From NCBI RefSeq assembly GCF_964355755.1, contig NC_092677.1, forward strand, positions 16,898,101 to 16,958,100: a DNA stretch of 60,000 bases, in the 5' to 3' direction. This document shows, in pieces, positions 18,208 through 60,000 of the stretch (positions within the stretch are counted from its first letter, which is position 1; the number at the start of each line of letters is the position of its first letter). Source of the stretch: Antedon mediterranea (lineage: Eukaryota > Echinodermata > Crinoidea > Comatulida > Antedonidae). Position numbers and translations under genes: made by a program. Under the pieces are notes generated by a model. That model was not told the DNA's origin. It did not search any database and saw only the letters and a list, made by a program, of their open reading frames with translations.

Positions 18208-21200
18208 ATGGAAGTGAGTGACGACAAAGACAGGTAGGTAGGAGTCTACGGCCCTTGCTGTACTATACTATTCTAAAGTTAGAATAGAAACACTACACAT
18301 ACTACACATATATCCTTTTTCTTCTTTCATTGCAAAAAAACATACTAATCGTATACCACAGAATTTAGAAAACATTGTTAAAGCAGGGAGTTGTAACAAC
18401 TCCCTGGTCAAAGTAAGAACATTGTCTTTTTACGGAAGTATACAAAACATAACAATCGCTTATTTTCTATCAAAGGATCCACCCCTGTGAAAAAACTAAG
18501 TATAATTACTAAGTGAATAGGATATCTGTTTTATTTTTTTAGAGAATCAGAATTTCTTGAGACTTCGGGAGAGCTAATAATGCAGAACGAAGTAGAACCT
18601 GAAACAGAACGAACAGAGGTAGGCTTTTTATAACCAAATTTTATTCCACCGAAGAGAGGTAACATCAGAATAAAAATGCAAATGCTTAGTAGGATTGTTC
18701 CTCGTATATGAAGTATTACTTTCAAATGAGATGCTAGGGCCTATAATAAAGAAAATAAACTCAGTGAACGAATAAAAATAAAATTTAAAATTAAAGTTTG
18801 CATTACGGACACGCTTGAAACAACAATTCAAATATGTTTGTCCTTTAACAACACTGTTTTCTACTTCAGGTTCAGTGTAGAAATTAGGAGAAGCCATTTT
18901 TGACGTTGTAAGCAAATTGAATAATTTGATTCGATTATTTTTTCTTACGATAGGATTTTGAACTTAAATATAATGAATTATTAATTAAACACCAAAGTTT
19001 GTTGAAAGAATATGAAAATGCCTCGAGACAAATGGAAAAATACAAATCAGATGTAAGTATCGCCTTACTTTTACTGTTATTCAGCACCATTACATAGGAA
19101 TTAAACAATGTGGCGAAGTTTGTATGACTTTTTTAGTCAACAGAATAATGATCGAGAGAAGAATTTTATCCAGTTTCTTTTTTACTAGACCTATGCCCTA
19201 TACACATACGTGTTTGTTACATTTAATCAATAAAACCCATAGGCTAGTTACACAATAGTAGGTCAATCTGATCAACAAACACACTATGAGCATTTAGTAT
19301 TGATCGACTAATAATATTAAAATAGGTAACCCTACGTTGCATTGATCACACTTTCTGTTGTCCAGGAAACAATTATGGTTCGTGATCGCGTTTATTTGTT
19401 AACATTCTGAAACGCGTTGTATACATTATATACGGTTATAAAGCCCATTATTGTCCCTCTGAAAAGGAGGTTTTTAAATATGCCATTTTGATGTTCCATA
19501 ATAGTCATTAAATTTGACCAAAAATTGGATTGAAAAAACAATTATTTACCTGAAAAAGTGTAATTTAAAGCAAAACATAGTTTAAATTGTCTGTTGAATT
19601 TAATCGTTTGTTTTTTGTATTATATAAGTACTAACTTTAAATTAAAACTACAAAATGATTTGTTTTCTATTCAAAATCTGCTTTTATTAGTCTTAATTGT
19701 GTATGTTTTTTGGGTGGGGCGGGGGCAATTCATCCGTAAACCAACAAACTGTCCCTTAATTTAATAAGAGTGTCATGAATAGATGTTAAAACTGATATTC
19801 CAAGTTTTCCATGAATACTATAGGGGGGTCCCATAGGGGTATTCCAAAGAAGAGGTTATTTGTACCTACAGTGTAATATTGATTAAAGTATGACCTATGT
19901 TTAAGTGTATTTCTGTTTTTGTCCACAGCTCGATAAAAAGCAAAAGCAAATCGAGATCTTGGAGCGAGATGCGGAGATTCACCGTAAAAAATACACTAAA
20001 TTGGAATCTACAGGTATAGGCCCTAGTATGATGATTGACATAACGACACGTTTTTTCGGCTGCCTTCGTCATGCTTGATTAATAAGATGTGTTATGCTTT
20101 CTTAACCATATAATAATGGAATAGCCTGAGTTCCCTAATAAGTTTAATATTATGATATAATATAAAACTAACTCCGAAATAAGTGAGGCAAGCCATGATG
20201 ATTCTACATTTCGCACTTTGCTTGTAAATTGTTTAAATGATTAATAGTTTCCAATAAATTGATTTTTATTCATTCTGAAAAATAGCATTTGAACAAGTTT
20301 CTTACCTGGTTATACATTCCTAATAAATTAGGTATACTATTATACTTATGTCTTCTGAATGTTACTCACGAAATGTTTATTTGATTAAATTTGTCTATGA
20401 ATGTTACGCATATCACAATAGTGTAACCGTGGTGTTTCCGTATGATGTCTCCTTATCGGTTACTTGTTCCTATATAGTCTTGTGGCAAGATGTCGCACAT
20501 TGTCTAAAATATGTTTGGCGTTTAACTTTTATTTTATTTTGTTTTATAACAGCTGCTGAAGTAGAACGGGCCGAATCTAACTTAGAGCATCTTAGGGAGA
20601 TTTTGCGTAATAGTCAGTAAGTTGTGTTGATTAAAATGTTGAAAATAGACCGTTAAATGTTAAAATTGATGGTGCACAACAACATAAAAGGCGCAAAAAA
20701 TAGATGGTATTTGCATGTCATTGCCTGTCCGAATCGTTCCCCTCTTCTAGTTACGAAACGTAGCTTTACAAAATAATCAATCCAACCGGATTTCATGAAA
20801 CATATTTATTATAGGACGCTTGTTCGGGAAAGAGATTTTGAGATAAGAGATCTAAATGAAAGGGTAACTCAACAAGGAAAAGACTTGTTGGATAGAAACA
20901 GTATAATTGAAGAACAGACAATCAAAATTAAAGATCTTCATAACCAAGTGAGAGATGAACTAAAACGAAACGAGCAAATGGAAAAGGTGAGTTTAAAAAG
21001 TAAACAAATAATGTGTTTTCATTTATTTTATTTTATTTTTTAAATAAAATAAATGAAGGTTGCTTCATGACATGACATAGCCACATAGTGGAATGATCTA
21101 ATGGTCTGACTGACGGTAATAAAATACACACATCGCAATACTAGACCTACAGTATTTATATGCATTTTTAATGTTTATACAAATTTTATTCTAAATGTTT

Positions 21201-24200
21201 TTTACACAATCAGTGCAATAGGAGACCTACTAGATAGTGATTAGGTTCGCTTTTTAGGAATCCTGTCTCTGCCTGGTTTTGTGTGATGTTTTCTTGTTGT
21301 TTGTCAACGTTTTTTTATATATATTGTATTTTTATAGAGACACAAATAAATGAAATGAAAACAATACAGTAATGCATATCAGCACATCTGTATCAAGAAT
21401 GTATACGAGCTTTGCAGGCCTACATATTCAGTTATCAAAGCCTACACTAACCGTAAATTGGCCTAACCTTTGATAGAACTAATAATAAGCCTCTTAATAC
21501 ATTTAATTCAAGGAACTTGACAAAATACCAGCATTGCAGAAAGAAAGGGAAAATGTTGGCGATTCTCTCAATCAAACAAAGAAACAACTGGAGGAAAAGA
21601 AGGCCCAGCTTACTTTAGCTAGAAGAGCGATTAAGGATCACAAATCTAAAATACAGGTAAATTTAAATGTAGGCCTAACTATTCTAAAAACGGTTAATGT
21701 ATTATCTCACATCACGTCGCTGTCATTGTTCGATATGTTCCATCCCATCGACATCGTTCCTTTGGAAAATTTAAAACTTTCTTTTTGCATCCTGTCGTTG
21801 GAACGTTTTAATTAATAAAAAAATATCATTGTTAGCAAAATTCAGCGTACACTGCCTTTGATCCTTCTTTTTTCCTTTTTTGGAATTATTATTATGAATA
21901 CCTGAGAAAGAAACAGAAACATGATATTTCTTACCTTGTTTGTGTTCATTAGAATCTAGAAGAAGAGTTAAAGAAACTACCCGAGGTCAAGGAAGAGGTA
22001 AACATGGCCAATCATGAGATTGATACTCTGAAGAAGATGATGGTTGGCAAAGATAAACTTGTTGTACAAAAATCTCAAGAGTTGCAGGTGACGAGAGATC
22101 AGTTGGAAAATGGAATAGATTTCAACCAGAAATTTGTGCAAGCGAGTTACCCAAATGGTGCTAATGTTAAAATTATCAAGAAAGAACAAAGGTAGGTAAA
22201 GTTTACGGTAGGTGCATGTTTGCAAAATTATCTATTTATAATTAATCATCAATAGCCTACAGTAAGAGAACATCATGTACGTGTTGATTCTAATTCTAAT
22301 ATAAAAGGCGCTACTTGAATATATAACAAATATATTAAGCATAATAATAACAAATAATACAAGTTAGGCAGTACTTCTCCCTTCTAATCTTGCGGTGATC
22401 ATATTTTAATTGATTTGTTTAATCATATAATGTATTGCTGCATATAATTTTAGAGAAAATACAAATGAATCTCGGACCATGGAACAAGACAATCTCAAAA
22501 CTCAAACCCCAACAGACGGTAAGAAACGCAGAGGGATAAGTCGACAGGAAAGAGGCTTGCGGTCAAAGACAATCGTAAAGGCAACACGGCTTGATGTCGA
22601 TACACAACCATACAACTATGCTTCAAGCACCGAAGACAAATCATTCTCCACTGCCATCAATACAGGCAACAGTAGTTTTATGCGCCTTCTTACAAATGGC
22701 GGATTTGGCGATGATGTTTTACAGATGTACGATGTGTATAATACTGGACGGCGGTACAGTTCAGGGCATTCCTTAAAAGCAAATAGAAGCGGAACATCTG
22801 ACCGTACTAAGCGATCCAAGTCTTGTGGTTCGTTTCCTGAGGACGATCACAACCTTCCTTCTGGAACATTACTATTCGAAGATGATTTCTTGGCGGCACA
22901 GTTTCTTCACATCGGAGACAGGGTCTGTGTCAAGCTTAAAGGACATACGGGTGAGTCAGATAAAAACTCGGTTTGATTTGTTTTGTCGCCAAAATTTAGT
23001 TCAGGAGCGAGTCCATGGCATGCTCTAAGCACGGATCCAGAAATTCCCCGCAAAGGGAGTGATGGGGCTTGATTCAAAAACGAAAATGTTTTTAAACAAA
23101 TATTAAATAATGACAGTATATTATTTAATCATAATTTATGAACATATCAAAAATAGTTAACAATCATTATTTAAATTGAATTGTTTGTTAAGTTGATCAA
23201 AATTTGATTTGTATGATAGAAAAAAAGTAAGTGTAAGAATCCCCTTAGCTTAAATGATAGATGTTTATTCGTTTATCAAATACTTGTACTGTACATCATA
23301 TTAGCGGTGCCAGTGATTATGTATACGTTTCGTTACTGTATCATGTCATTTTAAATAGATTATCAGGCTATCCCGCGTTGAACAAAATGTGTATTTTGTT
23401 TACATTGAAAGAGAAAAAGAAATAAATGTTATTATGAATGAACGAACGAATGAATGAGATATTCTGTTTAATTCCTTTACAGTCACAAACAGAACTGAAG
23501 GGAAATTATATACCGCAATAGTGAAGTTCATTGGTAAACTGGATCGTGAAAATATAGATCACAGGTTAAACGTTGGAATCAAACTGGACGAACCACGTAA
23601 GCCAGCGTGTCTATCTTGTCTATATCGTATTTTAACTTTGAATTGTTTTCTATGTAGAAACATCTCAAATTTTAAATCTTAAAATTGTTAACAAATTTTA
23701 GTCGATATCACCATATTATTTGTAATTTCCAAAGATTGATAAAACTTTGTTTATGTAGAACCCGTCCTGTGAACGGATTGCCACCTGCTACGGAAGTAAT
23801 TTACATTTTATTTTGTTGTTGCTGTCTTTGGCAAGGTGCCTAAAACAAACATAACACAAACAAGCACTTACGCTTCTAAATGCAATTACATGGATGAACA
23901 TTTGTTTTTTCTCATAGTTTTAGTAATACAAAGTTTGGGTGCATGTGACTGGATAAAAACAGTCTGTTGACATTGGCAACTTGTTTCTTCGTAATAGTAA
24001 TAATGAATCTGTGTTCAGGAGTCACATTACAAAGAATGTTTTAAAAGGAAAATTTGGCACATTTTTTAAAACAAAGAGAAACGACATTGTAGGCCTATTG
24101 GAATTTGAGAAATTTCTTAAAATATGATCTGGCATTTCCATTTCTAGCCTACTATACTACTAAATAGCATTTTCTTATAAATTTCACATTTTATTTATAC

Positions 24201-24841
24201 AGCAGATCTAGGCTAGATTTTGAATAGTGTACACTAAACACTTTTTTTTACTTTGTATTAATTAATTTTCATTTACACTAGTTGGTGATACTGATGGTGT
24301 TGTACGCGGGAAACGTTATTTCCGAGTTTCACCTTCTCATGGGAAAATAATCCGGATCATTGATGTTGTTTCAGTATTAAATCAGAAGGTATGAATCAGA
24401 AGGTTTTTGTACAAAAATAACGATATTAAAATTATAATACAAACTTTAAATTCTAACAAAAGACATAGGTTGAAATAAGTTACATCGTAATAGATTCACT
24501 AATGACTTTTTGTATGCAATAAGTGGTTTGTATTTATCATTATGTTTTTTATTACGATATTACTACTAAAGCCCGGGTAACGAAACAAACCTTTCGTTGC
24601 AATGTGCTGTCTATTCCTAGGTGGGTAAAAACGTGAGCCTAAACTTACTATAGGTCAAAACCTGAACTAGGGCCTATATGAAATTGGTTTCTGTAGGCCT
24701 ACTATTATTATCCTCTACCTTCTCTATTTTCAGACGTGTTCGTATAAACTAATCAAAGAGCTTATAAGAGAGCATCGCTTACAAACAGGAACAATCAAGA
24801 CGGAACGAGACAGAAAGCCGTGTTTAATCAGAATTACATAG
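18208..24841 (+). CDS. Coiled-coil protein with C-terminal atypical CAP-Gly domain, 576 aa
   Basis: Twelve coding exons: 18208-18233, 18543-18618, 18954-19052, 19929-20013, 20553-20616, 20815-20986, 21513-21656, 21953-22191, 22454-22950, 23483-23596, 24282-24388 and 24734-24841. All junctions are GT-AG and the frame closes over 576 codons plus stop TAG at 24839. The start ATG lies in a good context (AACGATGG). Residues 1-300 are acidic, then almost continuous heptad coiled coil; 302-450 is a Ser/Lys/Arg-rich disordered stretch; 455-541 is a CAP-Gly domain (IGDRVCVKL, LYTAIVKFIGKL, VGIKLDEP, GDTDGVVRGKRYF, PSHGKI); 35 basic residues end it. CAP-Gly domains bind the EEY/F tails of tubulin and EB proteins through GKNDG; here that motif reads GDTDG, so binding may differ. 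Probably a microtubule or centrosome protein; no named orthologue is recognised. It is transcribed towards the dynein gene. Confidence 0.85.
18388..18409. repeat. Short palindrome AGGGAGTTGTAACAACTCCCT
   Basis: Ten-base arms, AGGGAGTTGT and ACAACTCCCT, separated by one base, in the first coding intron of the CAP-Gly gene. A hairpin or dimeric factor site is possible; nothing further supports a role. Confidence 0.6.
19447..19734. mobile_element. MITE, copy B (same family as 16543-16862)
   Basis: Starts ATTATTGTCCCTCTGAAAA and ends GGGGGCAATTCATC, with the same internal blocks TTGACCAAAAATTGGATTGA and GTAATTTAAAGCAAAA as copy A. It is more diverged at the ends and lacks part of the middle. It lies in the intron before exon 19929-20013. 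Confidence 0.7.
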
Positions 24842-24913
24842 TTTTCCATAAATGAATGTAAGCCTTATACCAAATTTAAGCTGGTATGATAGGCATATCA
24901 AATTGAAATATAA

Positions 24914-24919
24914 AATAAA
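24914..24919 (+). terminator. Candidate polyadenylation signal AATAAA of the CAP-Gly gene
   Basis: AATAAA occurs about 75 bases after the stop codon, within an AT-rich 3' flank. Other A/T hexamers lie nearby, so the exact cleavage site cannot be fixed. Confidence 0.45.
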
Positions 24920-25749
24920 ATATTATATAAAAAGTATTTATAGATTAACGATTATAGATGAACAACTTTTGATTATTATTTTTTTTGTCTTATGTGGGTT
25001 CATTCTACTGTTATGTCCATCATGTAACTTTTCATATATAATTATAATTTATACTTCTTATGAATCATTTCTCTATCCAGTATCATTATTTACCATAATT
25101 TTTTTATGATTTTTATACATATCTTCTTTTATATATTTCCAAAACCTATTATTATTCGATTATTAGATTATTATTATTATTCTTATAAATACATTTCAAA
25201 AATACATTAACTATATTTTTGTGGATCACATAGAAGTATGGCATATTTTGAAATACAAATATAAAAAACGTAGTATTATATAGTAATAGAGCATGTCTTT
25301 ATAATGATTTGTAAAAAAATGCTATATAAATAAATCAATCAATCAGCATGACTAGGCATGTGACCATTTGTGGCTCTAGTCCTTTTAAGTCGATTTTGGG
25401 ACCCGTGTAAGAGGAAGGAGTCTAGGTTGGACATATAGTAGGCCTATTGTTTCTAAAATGTATTTCGAACATAGTAAGCAAAAAAAAATGAAGGCTCAGC
25501 CTCCTCTACTTCTTCCTGGATCTGTTCTAGGCCCGTCACGGTCGCAACGTGCACATGGAGTATCCAGGCCTGGGTCTTGATTTAAGCAGCCTTAGGCCTA
25601 CTTAGCTCAGTTATACTATAGACAGACTGTCTTTTGATCAAGTGGGCCTAGCTATAATTGGGGTAAAAAAAGCCTAGCCTAACAAATATATTAACATAAC
25701 TGAATTACAATACACAATACATAATAAGAAATTAAAATATTAAGCTTAC
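24920..25749. other. Convergent-gene gap, left part: no gene seen
   Basis: AT-rich to about 25330, ending in a AAATAAATCAATCAATC tail (25325-25345) like the 3' end of a SINE or LINE. The stretch 25350-25700 has higher GC and several AGGCCTA motifs but no exon with usable splice sites. The 85-codon plus-strand frame at 24852-25109 is hydrophobic by base composition and lies in the 3' UTR. Confidence 0.5.
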
Positions 25750-25776
25750 CGCGCGTTCGCTTCTTAATTCAGCCAT
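25750..25776 (-). CDS. Possible first coding exon (9 codons) of an unknown minus-strand gene
   Basis: Minus strand: ATG at 25776, peptide MAELRSERA, then a strong donor GCG|GTAAGC. It sits directly downstream (in minus sense) of a promoter-like patch with CRE-like and NRF1-like sites. No second exon could be identified; the gene would have to run through or past the CAP-Gly gene on the opposite strand. Chance is a real alternative. Confidence 0.3.
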
Positions 25777-25799
25777 TTCTCATTGGAGAAAACTTTCAA

Positions 25800-25930
25800 A
25801 AGACGTCAGACGACAAGCACGATGCAACAGTTACGGGTAGACTTATACGCATGCGCAGATCTTCTGCAAAGAAATTAACTTACTTATTGGCGGGAGTGCG
25901 GTTGCTCAGGCAGGCGACATCTTAAATTAA
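25800..25930 (-). promoter_or_regulatory. Promoter-like patch: CRE-like and NRF1-like sites
   Basis: GACGTCA at 25802-25808 matches a CRE core, and ACGCATGCGCA at 25847-25857 matches the NRF1 core GCATGCGC. The patch is locally GC-rich, next to a candidate ATG and donor at 25750-25776, and followed by GGCGGGAGTGCGG at about 25889. NRF1 sites of this kind lie near housekeeping transcription starts in animals. Which strand is transcribed is not certain. Confidence 0.4.
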
Positions 25931-28000
25931 CTCCAAGTCTTGTTTTAAACTTTTTCATCAACTTTAATTGCAAATGAATGGTTTCGACATAATTCAAGTC
26001 TGACGGAGTGGTTTAAAACGATAAAACATTAACACACTGTACATAGATTTTTTTTATTAAACATGGATACGTCTACTATCTGTTGGGACTTCATTTATAA
26101 AGCCAACAATTCTCCTTTTTACCAAAAAACTCATTGTTTAACCAAACATACTTAAAATCATGATTCTATCTATACAATTATTCCAAAGAGTGTATGCGTC
26201 AGAAGGAAGAAGCTAAGTTGGATTAAAGCATTTTAAATCTTGTTGCATAGCTAATTTTTTTTTTATTTTCGACGCAAACATAATCATAATTGTAGTAAAA
26301 ATTGAATTTCTATACTGTATAATTTACTTTTAAAGTTGCACACACTTTTTAATCATTCGTGACAAGCTTAACTTACGTAAGATGGCAGCGATAACAGAAC
26401 TTACAAAACAGAAAAACTCTCATCGCAAGCCTTTAGGTTACAAAGTGTGTAAGGACGGAGCATTATAGTATACTTTTTCTATAGCAAATATAAATATAAA
26501 TTTTTTCATCATTTTTTTCTTTTAAGCAAAATTTAAAGCACAGCTGTTTCAATGATTGTTCTACATCGGCCTATTAAATTAATTTAAATATATTTATGAA
26601 TGTAAATTTTTAATTACTTAATTCACAAAATTGCAACATGATTGGACGGATAGTAATATTATACGGAATGTTTCTTAAGACTATACAGGAATATACTACA
26701 GTACTATTTAACATTTAATAATAATTGTGCTCTATGCTAAGGTTATATAACACTATGTGGTCATGTGACCAATATAATAATCTGTCGCAGACAGGGAACT
26801 GAAGTATATATAACAAAAGAATGAAACCACAATACAAACAATATGAATACCTGACATGAGGTACTAAGGATTTGTATAATAAACATTTAAATAATTATAC
26901 TGTAAACTAAAATAAACGAAATAATCCCAAGTAAAGAATGTTATTTCTATTTTTATGAACTACTGAAAATAATCAATATTATATGCATTTTAATTCATAA
27001 TTTAGACAAAATCAAACTCAAATCAGATTTGCTTCGGTGGTGCTGTAAAAATCACCTAAAACATAGTCATTGAATGTCCTCAAACATCGACATTGGCAAT
27101 GTGTCGTCCTCTAGGCCACTGGTAGTCAAACTGTTATTATGTTTTGGGACTTAATCACCGCTAGAGCAATTTTCATACATCTATAGAAAATTGGCTCCAG
27201 TGGGATAAAACCTTTAGAACACCACAAAAGAGAAAATCTTTGCAATGATGCTGCAGGTGACACATAATTTTGCAGAGCAAAGCTAAACTTTTTCTCTTGT
27301 GGTGACCTCCAAGAACAACAGACCAATACATATTCAATATTACAGACTGTATAAATGTATCCATTGTATAATAGAGAATAAAAGATCTTTCATAATTGGA
27401 GGAAAAAATAACAGTATGACCAAAATAATGAATGAATATGAATTGAAATAATGTAATAAAAATGTTAAATAAAAACAGCTTCTAATGCCATGCTAATCTA
27501 TATATGACTTAATCAAAACAATATAATAACATGCAATTATTTACAATGTTATTTAAATCTATGAAATTAACTATAAAAAAATTATTATGAAATGAATGTT
27601 ATCTCTATTTCTAAGGCAGCGACATAGACAGGGTCTATCACTTGCCACATTTCAAAAAATATCTCTACCTCAATATATTTGCTACATTATTCTAACTATT
27701 ATCTATAGAATAAGTTAATATGATTTTAGTTTGTATAAAGGAATGAATTTCTGATCTGAGGAAGTTGAACTGGATGAAAACAATTGTTGCAATAATAATT
27801 TCAAGATGCTTCATGCATGTAACATGCACATAGTAAATTCACATCATGCAAAATGTTAAATTCTTAGTAACACAATGTGAATTATGCTTTCCTCTATCTA
27901 CATGAAATAAAAGGAAAACTACAAATTAAATAGATGGCTGCATTCCAAAATGATGAAAGCAATGAGGTTTGAAGTATGAGTATGAGATGAATCCAGTAGC
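25931..28000. other. 3' flank and probable 3' UTR of the dynein gene
   Basis: AT-rich DNA without exon-like frames. The two overlapping minus-strand frames at 27126-27364 have no domain character or splice context and most likely lie in the 3' UTR. No clear polyadenylation site could be chosen on the minus strand. Confidence 0.45.
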
Positions 28001-59813
<31,813 letters not shown>

Positions 59814-60000
59814 CTTTAAAAAAGTGAGAGTACATGTGAGGAATTTTTCATAGATTTTCTTATTTATGGATAAACGTTGATTGACAATACAGATGATCAT
59901 CAGTATTTGTATTGCACAGTACACTGCATTTTATATTACAATGTGGTTTGGTTTGAAGACATGGGCATATGGTAATATGTCACAATGTAGTCTATGGGCC

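Noticed and set aside
18628-18915. 95-codon minus-strand frame in a CAP-Gly intron
   Set aside because: It has no splice context or domain and overlaps the exon on the other strand; AT-rich chance frame.
22591-23028. Alternative plus- and minus-strand frames over the CAP-Gly gene's long exon
   Set aside because: Shadows of exon 22454-22950, whose frame joins correctly to both neighbours.
24852-25109. 85-codon hydrophobic plus-strand frame
   Set aside because: AT-rich 3' UTR sequence codes for Leu, Ile and Phe by composition; no further evidence for a membrane peptide.
27126-27364. Two overlapping minus-strand frames past the dynein stop
   Set aside because: Considered as a transposase fragment, but no motif was found; most simply 3' UTR.

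Overview
This is eukaryotic, metazoan DNA. The genes have many short exons with GT-AG introns, the base composition is AT-rich, and there is an axonemal dynein gene, an NLR-type immune receptor with a Death domain, and many MITE, SINE, LINE and foldback repeats. The repeats (a TU-like foldback element, 5S-derived and tRNA-derived SINEs, a Tx1/L1-like LINE, an over-used TAGGCCTA octamer) together with an NLR of Death + NACHT type suggest an invertebrate deuterostome, most likely an echinoderm. That assignment is inference; no species is claimed. Layout: (1) 1-11393, minus strand: an NLR-like gene in ten exons, all joined by phase-1 introns. It encodes a Death domain, a second death-fold-like module, an unrecognised alpha/beta module and a NACHT NTPase; its 3' end lies outside the window. 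Its introns hold a 1.74-kb foldback transposon nested in a MITE, a tRNA-like gene with an odd anticodon, a long hairpin and a GTCG-rich repeat. (2) 11394-17760: intergenic, filled with repeats (second GTCG-rich repeat, 5'-truncated LINE, MITEs, a perfect 87-bp inverted repeat). (3) 18208-24841, plus strand: a 12-exon coding gene for a 576-residue coiled-coil protein with a C-terminal atypical CAP-Gly domain. (4) 24842-28000: the gap between two convergent genes, which nevertheless contains a promoter-like patch (CRE-like and NRF1-like sites) and a possible first coding exon of an unknown minus-strand gene. (5) 28001-59813, minus strand: 62 exons of an axonemal outer-arm dynein heavy chain of the DNAH5/DNAH8 type. 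The exons join in frame into 4131 residues running from the tail to the natural stop; only the N-terminal few hundred residues lie outside. The four P-loops, linker, stalk and C-terminal domain can all be read. The introns carry a 5S rRNA-derived SINE, a tRNA-derived SINE, a Harbinger-like MITE with a TTA target duplication, a 1.6-kb non-autonomous element, minisatellites, and two decayed copies of a dynein exon. How the genes relate: the dynein is a ciliary motor subunit and the CAP-Gly coiled-coil protein is plausibly microtubule-associated, but they share no visible promoter and no functional link can be shown. The NLR is unrelated. The most notable structures are the nested foldback element, the decayed tandem copies of a dynein exon, the 5S-derived SINE beside a dynein splice donor, and the tRNA whose body looks Glu-like but whose anticodon is AUC.
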